Below are positions 9,717 through 17,281 of a stretch of DNA of 36,927 nt, in pieces. Under the pieces are notes generated by a model. It was not told the DNA's origin. It did not search any database and saw only the letters and a program-made list of their open reading frames with translations. The translations under genes were made by a program, and so were the position numbers. Numbering within the stretch: the first letter of the stretch is position 1; every line of letters starts with the position of its first letter. The DNA lies in contig JALQPE010000577.1 in assembly GCA_030407315.1 (NCBI GenBank), forward strand, positions 1 through 36,927, written 5' to 3'. Source of the DNA: Asparagopsis taxiformis (lineage: Eukaryota > Rhodophyta > Florideophyceae > Bonnemaisoniales > Bonnemaisoniaceae).

Positions 9717-11106
9717 ATTGCGCGTGAAATCCGGACCGGAGTCCGAACGCCTCCTGCGCCCAGCCTGCTTCGTGCGATGCGAGGTGGGCGACTTTGTGCG
9801 AACAGGAGGCGTCGCAAGAGGATTGGGGCATGTGAGGGCGAAGAGGTGGCAGGAGGGGTGGCAGGAGGGATGTGGACTTCTTCGTCCGAGCTGGTATCCA
9901 TGTCGACAACCGCATCACCTTGTGCGGCGGAGCCAGAGGCTGCACCAGCAGGTTGGCGAGAGGCGGGATTGTCGACAGGATCCTGTGCCGAAGAAGTGGA
10001 GGGGGCGGGGGAGTGGGGCGCCTTGGGGGTTTCGGTACAGGCTTGTACCGGTCGTTGAACAACTTTTCAAACGAATCCATGCGGTCATTCTGGGCCGACG
10101 CAGAACGAGCGTCGGGGTGCTCAAACTCGGTGACGAACCCGTAAACGACGTCCACAGTGGAGAATGAAGCATTGCCACTGACGCGGAGGTCAGGGATGCT
10201 GTACAGCTCTGAGATATCCTTCTGGAACCGGTCGGCCAGATTGCGCATACAGGTGTAATACGCCCGGATATTGAGGAGGTAATCCCTCACGAGAAGCTTG
10301 ATTCGTCCAAAGGCCTGATGCCTCGAAGCGTGCTTCTTGCGAAGCATGAGGCAGTCGAGCATCAGGAGAGAGGCTCGGTCATGCGCACTGGTAAACGCGC
10401 TGTTCTTGAGAATGACGAGTGCAACGTCGTCGTTAACACTGCCAATGACCTTGAACGCCTCGTACGTCAACGGGCTCGACATCATCTTGAGCGAGACGGT
10501 GGCGTAGCTCAATGCCTTCGCCTTGTGGACTGAACCGAACAAGCGGTGTTCCAAGTACGATGCGAATGCGGCAGCCGTCTTGAGCTCCACACCGGCAAAC
10601 TTCCCACCGACAGCGTTGTACATGCTAATAGCGGTGTGTACGAAGTCGCGGGGCCTGGTGGCAAGGACCCTGTGTGCCTTGGCATTGAGCGCCTGGCTAA
10701 GGAACAACAAGTCCTCGGTGACTAGGTCCTTGTTGTCCTTGCGAGAAACGATGCTGACCGGGAGGGCAAGGAAGGTGTTGCGGAGAGTAGTCGCCTTCTC
10801 GCTATCGTCGTCAGAAGCGACAGCCCTTTTCCCGACAGCGTGGCGGTGAAGCCCGTCGCAGATCTCGTAGCGCGCAGTGGTGTTTCCACCGACGGTGCGC
10901 GAGATTTTTCCGACTGTGATGAGACCCAGCGCGTGCTTGGGGTACCCATCGCGGAGCATCTCTTGGTACATGCCGTCGACGTGGTCCATGTCCACTTCGC
11001 GAGATTGCTGGTCGGAGACGAAAATGTCGTTGACCGACAGCGTGCCAGTTTCCATGGAGTACATGGAGAGCTCAAGTTTATCGAAAACTTTCCTGGCGTT
11101 ACGCAT
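9700..11106 (-). CDS. Unit B ParB/Srx-like protein
   Basis: The frame is open from 11271, but the first 55 residues are a translation of CT-dinucleotide leader. ATG at 11106-11104 (MRNARKVFDK) is the likely start. The ParB-like region aligns with unit A: QQSREVDMDHVDGM, then YPKHALGLITV, then the DGLHRHAVG block (about 10840-10866), with Q-A-L-N-A-K-A-H-R-V-L and helical segments following. After about 10040 the frame turns into low-complexity Pro/Leu. A protein-like Ser/Ala/Pro/Asp linker continues in the next frame (about 9820-10040), and then in the dioxygenase frame. There is no Cys/His cluster, unlike unit A. It may be DNA-binding, by analogy with ParB N-terminal domains; this is inferred. 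Confidence 0.6.
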   Translation of the reverse strand: MRNARKVFDKLELSMYSMETGTLSVNDIFVSDQQSREVDMDHVDGMYQEMLRDGYPKHALGLITVGKISRTVGGNTTARYEICDGLHRHAVGKRAVASDDDSEKATTLRNTFLALPVSIVSRKDNKDLVTEDLLFLSQALNAKAHRVLATRPRDFVHTAISMYNAVGGKFAGVELKTAAAFASYLEHRLFGSVHKAKALSYATVSLKMMSSPLTYEAFKVIGSVNDDVALVILKNSAFTSAHDRASLLMLDCLMLRKKHASRHQAFGRIKLLVRDYLLNIRAYYTCMRNLADRFQKDISELYSIPDLRVSGNASFSTVDVVYGFVTEFEHPDARSASAQNDRMDSFEKLFNDRYKPVPKPPRRPTPPPPPLLRHRILSTIPPLANLLVQPLAPPHKVMRLSTWIPARTKKSTSLLPPLLPPLRPHMPQSSCDASCSHKVAHLASHEAGWAQEAFGLRSGFHAQCETQE

Positions 11107-11166
11107 TTTTGTTCGGGTGGTGTGTTGGCGGTAGGGAGAGCGGGGAGATAGAGATGGAAATGAGAG

Positions 11167-11208
<42 letters not shown>

Positions 11209-11215
11209 GAGAGCG
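11107..11215 (-). promoter_or_regulatory. CT-dinucleotide leader before unit B
   Basis: A GA repeat on the plus strand (longest run about 11174-11199) reads as (CT)n on the coding strand and ends close to the ATG at 11106. It is both a simple repeat and a fungal-type pyrimidine-rich leader. Confidence 0.5.
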
Positions 11216-11343
11216 GAAGTTGAGGTTGCGGTGACACGCGTAGTACGGTACCGGTAGTCAGGCGTTGGCATAACTCGTTTAATAGGGAAACCTTCAAAAT
11301 GAACGGTTTTTTGATATATTGATCATAATTTGTCATACCAAAA

Positions 11344-11404
11344 TTGCTCGAGTAAGACTCAATCCGAACTAATTCATACCCCGGATTGAGAATTGCTCGA
11401 GCAA
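11344..11404. repeat. Single 61-bp hairpin H7
   Basis: The same 61-bp format as the C-type hairpins, with loop AACTAATTCATACCC and three arm mismatches, so it is the most decayed copy. A TGTCATACC motif lies just before it. It sits 238 bp upstream of the unit B ATG. Confidence 0.88.
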
Positions 11405-11983
11405 GTCGACCCCTCCAAATCGTGCAGAAACAGCGATTTCGTCATCCCTCTCAAACAGCCTTGCTGGAACCATACCTCAAACCCGCTTATCCGACCCTGA
11501 CCCTTCCAAATTCAACATGAAGCGGGAGCATGGATGACCATTGTCATTTTGAATTCAAATTAATAATCGGTCTTGGCCATGCAATACTGGTAGCCACCAA
11601 TCCTTTTCCACTTCGTACCAACACTATGAGTGGTGCAACTCTGCAGCTTCATGATGCTGCACTGCTGTCTACCACGCCATATTGCACTGCCCTAGTACTT
11701 CCGTAATTATGCTAGTAAACTAATTAAATCACATATATACAATTACAACTTCTGACGATCATAACACATGAGCACTATTTCATTTGCAATAGTTCCACTA
11801 CCCGTTGATGGGCTGGGTCACCAGGTACAACCCGGAAGCCCAGGCATGGTTACAATTTTTGCACCCGGAAAGGTGCCTCTGAGCATGTCTCTGAGGGCAC
11901 ATGATCCCTGGAAGACTAGTATTACTCGAGGGTGCCGGCTGGAGGGGTGTGGTGGCGCTTCCGTGGCATTTGTCATACTCGAC
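11405..11983. other. Intergenic gap between H7 and H8
   Basis: No coding potential or RNA gene is apparent. TTTGTCATACTCGAC at the right edge is the flanking motif of the H8-H10 cluster. The rest is unremarkable A/T-rich sequence. Confidence 0.5.
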
Positions 11984-12323
11984 TTGCTCGAGCAATACTC
12001 AATCCGGGGTACGAACTAGTTCGGATTGAGTATTGCTCGAGCAATTTCAGGCGGCCCGGCCCAAAAATGAAAAATTTTTTCAGAAATATTTCCGCCCAAT
12101 TTCGCCAATTTGGGCGCCAGAAATTGCTCGAGCAATACTCAATCCGAACTAGTTCGTACCCCGGATTGAGTATTGCTCGAGCAATTTCAGGCGGCCGCAA
12201 AAATGAAAATATTTTTTCAGAAATTATTTCCGCAGAATTTCGCCCATTTTGGGCGCCAGAAATTGCTCGAGCAATACTCAATCCGAACTAGTTCGTACCC
12301 CGGATTGAGTATTGCTCGAGCAA
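11984..12323. repeat. Cluster of three 61-bp hairpins, H8-H10 (C-type); right inverted copy
   Basis: H8 is 11984-12044, H9 is 12124-12184 and H10 is 12263-12323; the arms of all three are perfect 23-bp complements. The H8 loop is the reverse complement of the H9 and H10 loops. The spacers are the reverse complement of those at 7540-7767 with few changes, so the two clusters form a pair of about 345-bp inverted repeats around unit B. TGTCATACTCGAC precedes H8 and GTCGAGTATGACA follows H10, giving the cluster its own short terminal inverted repeats, like a MITE. Confidence 0.95.
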
Positions 12324-12825
12324 GTCGAGTATGACAATTCGCTACCAGATCCCTCAAACCGCTTATACGGCCGTATGAACGGCTTTGGAGTTACCAGGAT
12401 GCATTGCGTGTCACATGTTACACACTCCACTACAATCCGAAACCGTTTATTTCATCCAACTGCCAAACCCGTTCACACCCACATTTGGTAACAAACTATA
12501 GTTTGTATATACCTGTAATGGTTACTTTCTGAACCCGTTCAAATCGATAGCCACTAAATGGGTGCATTCACTCGTCCATTTCCCTCTATATTACTACCAG
12601 TCTATGTGCGTCATCGGCAATCACCTTCCCTCATACGCTTGTACGACTACAATAGAACCCCTGTTCCCAGTTCTTCAGGTATTGTTCGCATTAATCCCCC
12701 ACGTCGCACGTCTTTTCATCTACGTTTATCCATATTTTTTAAATTTCTGCGGTAATCACGCATATAAGGAACTGATTTGTACTGTTTTTCTATTTCGACT
12801 GAGGTACAAAAAAATCGTCGTTCCC
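12324..12825. other. Upstream region of unit C
   Basis: A 500-bp stretch without a supported gene. A CATATAAGG TATA-like sequence near 12758-12766 lies about 120 bp before the ATG at 12886. Frames here are short and have no recognisable content. Confidence 0.35.
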
Positions 12826-12885
12826 CTCTATTCCATCTCTCTCTCTATCATTCCCAGCTCTCTACTTTTCGCTCCCACCAACACC
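12826..12885 (+). promoter_or_regulatory. CT-rich leader before unit C
   Basis: A pyrimidine-rich tract leads into CACCATG at 12886-12888, a good start context. That ATG opens the peptide MPQDTHGSIVSTEGALPP, which is in a different frame from the main unit C frame; a small intron or a +1 step near 12915-12950 would join them. Confidence 0.45.
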
Positions 12886-14850
12886 ATGCCTCAAGACACG
12901 CACGGCTCCATTGTTAGCACAGAGGGTGCCCTTCCCCCTCCCCAACCATGAACACGGTAACGGGACCATTCTATGGATAGACCCAGCCAGGGTCGTTTCC
13001 GTGCCCGCCATTCATGGCGTAGAGGGTGCTACCAATCGCACTTCCCGTTCTCGCAGCCCCAGGCCTTCCTCTTCTCCTTCGCGCAGGGTCCAGCAGCCCC
13101 CTCCGCAGTGGGATGGTCCCAATATCCATGGGTACCTCACAGCCGAACAAGATGTCGTTCTACTCGGCGGGGCCTTCGATTGCGAGAGCTACTGGTCTTC
13201 AGAGCACTCGACAGACTCCATTTCGTATGTCAAGATGCGCTACGACGTGCATGCCAGCGACGTCACGACCTTACTAGCCATCCTTGCCAACATTTTCCGC
13301 GCTGGGCGCGGGCTCGAAATGGAGGAATGTGTCCTTATCATGCTCTACCTTCGCGACTGCTGGCACATGGCCGACTTCTCGGCTGACAATACGCCCTTGG
13401 AAGACCGCTCTTTCGCCAAGCTCTTGGATTGGGTCAAGATGCAGTGCCACGTGCTTGAAGACAATGCAACCGCGTATGTTCTGTACTTCTTCTCAATGAC
13501 CTACCTGAGACACACTTACAACATCGCGCAGTCTCTCCGCCCGTACACCTCAGCAGATCTAACTGCCGCTGCTGCAGACCCGTCCATCTCCCCCATAGAC
13601 ACCAGAGTCTGGGAAATGTTCCTTCGCGGAACTGGACGAGACTTGTTCGATCTATCCACATCTCTCTTCACCGAGGTGCATCAGAACATGGACCTCACCT
13701 ACAGCACTGTTCAGATGGAACGTACAAACTACCCTCGCTCCCCTTTCACTCGCCAGACCCTCGTTCCCACCTTCATGATCAAACACCTCTACCGTCCAGC
13801 TGAGCGAAGATCCTCAAAGCCAAATCCCTGGGATACCTCTCGTCCTGCAACCACCTTCGAAAAGGTCCTCTTCCTCACCGTCCTGGTTTCCATCGAGAAG
13901 ACCAAAGTCAGGACGAAAAGGTCAAGGAAATCGGCTTTCCGCTTCGAAAGGGCGAGTACAGCTGCTGCACAGCACGTCGGTTACGCTGTACTCACCATTG
14001 TGGACGCCTGGAATGAGCTCGCCACCTGCCTCGGTGTAGAAGACGCAGAGACCTTACTGCAGCCTTACATCCTGTTCGACGAACACGTCAACATGTATAC
14101 CGCTATAACAGATGCCCGCCCCAGCCACCACCGGAAATATGCACCGCTACAGGAGCTCCTCACCATTCTCCACGGCAAAGGAGCCATTCGCGGTTCGCAG
14201 TATCCTGCTGCGACCAGCACCTGGGCGCTGCAGCGCAGTGACCTACAAGACAAGCAAATGCGTATGGCCGCGCAAAACTTCATTCAGCAAATTCTCATGA
14301 TTGCTTCAGAACAAGACCTATTCAAGGAATCTCCAGAGGATGTCGCCTTCCTCAACTCCTATCGCAAACCCGAGTCCTCTCAGGCCTCCGACACAGAACG
14401 GTTCACACGAATCCCGGCTCTGGCCTCGGTGGAGAGATCTCTCACGGCTTTCCGTCCTGGTACTCAGCAGGACTTCACTCCTACCAATATGGATGTTGTC
14501 ACAGAAGATGTCGTTCAGCCCAGCAGCTCCGTCACCAGACGCACTGCTGATGCGATGCAGCAGGATGGTGATGACGTTTCTCGTCCCGGTCAGCCCGCAT
14601 CGAAGAAGACTCGTTTGGATCCTTCAGCTCCACAAACCGCCGAGGACAACCAAGGAGACAACGAAAACGTCTTGACGTTCGACGAAGACCAAGAAGATGA
14701 CCCCGTCATCGCTTTCGCTCCCCCTCTTGCCAGTACAATGGACAATTTCGCTCGCGTCTTCAATTGCTCCTTCCGCGGTCTCGAAGAGGCATACAAGTCA
14801 GCCTCTGCCGCTGCTGCCGATTCCAATCCCCTCCCCCTCTCGAAGGCAAC
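12886..14850 (+). CDS. Unit C unknown helical protein upstream of the methyltransferase
   Basis: The main frame runs from 12911 to 14944 but begins without an ATG (TTG at 12911); the nearest well-placed ATG is 12886, one frame away. About 645 residues are protein-like. They are largely helical, with a repeated Trp/Tyr pattern in the first half, a conserved AWNEL...PYILFDEH block (about 14007-14085) that matches AWTDV...PYIIFD of unit D, and a Ser/Asp-rich C-terminal linker with a KKTRLD basic patch. The stretch FARVFNCSF...NPLPL just before 14850 aligns with YCRVYDVPF... that runs in frame into the unit D methyltransferase, so this is very likely the N-terminal part of one protein with the next feature. 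Function unknown. Confidence 0.5.
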
Positions 14851-16377
14851 GTCCAGCTCGTTCTCACCGACCCGCCGTACAACACAAGGAGGAATGCTGG
14901 TCTCCGTAACTCACAGTACGACATCCTCACTGACCGGGATATAGAAGATTGCGTCGCAATGATGTCCAGGATCCTCCGTCCAGGTGGTCATGGTCTCATT
15001 TTCACCTCGTCGGTTCTTTTCCCCAAGTGGTCCGAGGCTCTGCGCGAAGTGGTTTACCCGGATCACACACAGATGTTCTCCGTGGACAACCAGCCGCTCT
15101 TCTGCATCCGCCATCGGACCAACTATTCTTCCACACCCCTTCGCATGACGACAAGTCTGATGAATATGGTTGAGGTCGTTGTCCACGTCACAAAGCTGGG
15201 CGCCGGTACCGCCGGCTGGGGACTCGTCAACTATTCCCCACACGGCTACGTTTGTTCCACCTTTCAACCTTGGACAAACATAATCAACAACATCCCCCGT
15301 TTGTCTCACGAAGAACGAATCACCGTCGTGGACCCTCGCAACGCCAAGCGCAAGATGGCTCTCCGACCAGAGCAGAAGACAAGTGCTCTTCTCAAGGAAA
15401 TTATCGCTCGTTTCTCCCAGCCCGGTGATGTCGTCGTCGACATGTTCGCGGGCACATACTCTACTGGTATAGCCGCCCTCACCATGAACGAAGGTCAGTA
15501 CCGCACTTTCGTCGGGTGCGAGCAGCAACAATACTGCCACGACGTCTCCCTTCCCAAGCTACAGCTCGCGTTCTGCGAACAGCTCTCCGACGGAAATTTT
15601 GCCTCTCATTCCTCCTCCGAAGTTCAGGGCCTGGCAACTGCACACGTCCAAAAATATCGTGCTGAGGTTCGCAAGAACACCCCGCCTGGTGCACACCTTC
15701 CCCAGTCTACGACAATCCCTGAACACCTCACCAGTGTTCTCTGCGGAGTTTGGAAGTCCCCTTCCCACTACCCTGCCCTTCAGTCCACACCAGTGGACAA
15801 CTGGGCTCAATCCGTCAGGGCAAACCTTCTCACCGTTGAATCTTCTTATCTCCTCGCCGTGGACGCAATGTACCAAAAAGTTTACGTTGCTCCGTCCTCC
15901 ATTCCGAACGCAGGCAACGGTCTTTTTTCAAGAGATGGTTTCGAGGTTGGAGACTTGGTGGGCTACTATTACGGGTCTCTCGTGTACAGTAATCTGTACA
16001 ATTCCAAGCGCTCGTCACATGGACGCGATGCCACTGCTTTCAGCACAACCCGCTTTCGTGATTATGCCCTTCAAATCAAGCACGCAGATCGTAGCTGCCT
16101 CATTCCCTCGGCTCGAAAGCTTCCCATCTTCCTTATCCCTTTCGAATTCTGCGTCTGTGCGATGATTAATGATCCGAAAAGGATCAGCTCCGTCGAAAGC
16201 ATGGAAGCCGACTTCCGTGAGCCCAACGTTGATTTCGAGTGTCCCGATGAAGATATTATTGATGTCGATATGCTTCAGAAGTACTCTACTGTTAGAATAA
16301 TTGCCACTCGACCTATCTCACCCAATGAGGAACTACTCCTTGACTACGGTCCCGAGTATTTCAACAAGACTTCGTAG
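14764..16377 (+). CDS. Unit C DPPY amino-methyltransferase fused to a SET domain
   Basis: Residues 36-39 are DPPY (14869-14880), after an N-V-Q-L-V-L-T strand. Residue 226 onward reads DMFAGTYSTG, the SAM-binding FxGxx-type motif. Motif IV before motif I is the order of beta-class N6-adenine/N4-cytosine methyltransferases such as CcrM. From about residue 370 a SET domain follows: NAGNGLFS (Gly 384), GYYYGSLVY, MINDPK (467-472) where NHxC is usual, EPNVDFE, VRIIATRPISPNEE, and ELLLDYG with Tyr 528. The real coding start is probably not the ATG-less 14764; protein similarity begins near 14850, one -1 step after the upstream frame in a C/T-rich tract. The expected roles are base methylation and lysine methylation; neither is proven, and the Asn-His to Asn-Asp change may weaken the SET site. 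Confidence 0.75.
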   Translation: MLLPRSRRGIQVSLCRCCRFQSPPPLEGNVQLVLTDPPYNTRRNAGLRNSQYDILTDRDIEDCVAMMSRILRPGGHGLIFTSSVLFPKWSEALREVVYPDHTQMFSVDNQPLFCIRHRTNYSSTPLRMTTSLMNMVEVVVHVTKLGAGTAGWGLVNYSPHGYVCSTFQPWTNIINNIPRLSHEERITVVDPRNAKRKMALRPEQKTSALLKEIIARFSQPGDVVVDMFAGTYSTGIAALTMNEGQYRTFVGCEQQQYCHDVSLPKLQLAFCEQLSDGNFASHSSSEVQGLATAHVQKYRAEVRKNTPPGAHLPQSTTIPEHLTSVLCGVWKSPSHYPALQSTPVDNWAQSVRANLLTVESSYLLAVDAMYQKVYVAPSSIPNAGNGLFSRDGFEVGDLVGYYYGSLVYSNLYNSKRSSHGRDATAFSTTRFRDYALQIKHADRSCLIPSARKLPIFLIPFEFCVCAMINDPKRISSVESMEADFREPNVDFECPDEDIIDVDMLQKYSTVRIIATRPISPNEELLLDYGPEYFNKTS

Positions 16378-16668
16378 ACAATTCCACGTGCAATAGAGCA
16401 CTCTACCCATTAAACTTTTCTCACTTTCTTGTTCTACTACTTTCTTCTCAGCATAACACCTATACTTCTACCTTTTCTCCTATACATGACCGTCTATCTC
16501 TCTACTCATCACTATGTCAGCTTCCCGTTTTCAACTTTCCCTCTCTCCCGAATACGGGAGGACTATAGTACTAATGGAATCAGCTAATTGTGTCCATCTG
16601 CGCAGTTAGCCACAATCAGCCATGGAGCTGATGTTCCCTTCCATAGCAGCTGATGTGTCATACTCCAC

Positions 16669-17016
16669 TTAGTCGAGCAAAACTCAATCCGACAATTTCA
16701 CAATGCCGGATTGAGTTTTGCTCGACCAAGTTTCTTGACTGTAATTGCTTACACATGCCTGTCAGCAGGCATTTGTCATACTGCACTTGGTCGAGTAAAA
16801 CTCAATCCGACAATTGCACAATGCCGGATTGAGTTTTGCTCGACCAATTTACACTGCATCCAACATTTACGAAAATTCATAAATGTTTCCAAATATAAAA
16901 TTTTACAATTAAAGACATTATTTACAAACTTTTCGCCTCAGTGGATACCTGAAAGTTGGTCGAGCAATACTCAATCCGGTATTCGGAGATTCTCGGATTG
17001 AGTATTACTCGACCAA
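16669..17016. repeat. Cluster of three 61-bp hairpins, H11-H13 (G-type arms)
   Basis: H11 is 16669-16729, H12 is 16787-16847 and H13 is 16956-17016. Each is 61 bp with a single arm mismatch. H11 and H12 loops are ACAATTKCACAATGC; the H13 loop differs. GTGTCATACTCCAC precedes H11 and TTGTCATACTGCAC precedes H12. The cluster fills the gap between unit C and the transposase. Confidence 0.93.
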
Positions 17017-17057
17017 GCTGAACGCAGCAGAACAGCATACCTCATACCTGTTGCGAT

Positions 17058-17203
17058 TCCTTCATGACATTTCGTCCCTTATCCCCATCATCACCACCCG
17101 TTTCGTTTCCTTCATGACATCTCGTCCCTTGTCCCAATCACCACCCGTTTCGTTTCCTTCATGACATTTCGTTCATTCCTTATCTCCATCCCCACCACCA
17201 TGT
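17058..17203. repeat. Tandem repeat of about 50 bp, three copies
   Basis: Units begin at 17058, 17108 and 17154 and share TCCTTCATGACAT, TCGTCCCTT and CACCACCCGTTTCGTT with small length changes (about 50, 46 and 50 bp). The ATG at 17161 is simply the ATGACAT of the third unit, which argues against it as the transposase start. Confidence 0.75.
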
Positions 17204-17220
17204 TCAGTTTTATCCGCTTG

Positions 17221-17281
17221 GCAAGTCTTACGACGCCTTCCTCCCGCTCCCGTCCATCCACCCTCACTCTTTTTTCCCGAA
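17221..17281 (+). promoter_or_regulatory. CT-rich leader before the transposase ATG at 17282
   Basis: A pyrimidine-rich run ends at GAAATGCC (17282). It matches the leaders of the other genes and favours 17282 over the in-frame ATG at 17161. Confidence 0.4.

Noticed and set aside
14911..15540. 209-residue minus-strand frame inside unit C
   Set aside because: It is a shadow of the methyltransferase frame, which carries DPPY and the SAM motif.
3518..17016. Hairpin repeats as a CRISPR array
   Set aside because: Units are long inverted repeats in clusters of three or four between genes, with homologous spacers and no cas genes; the host appears eukaryotic.
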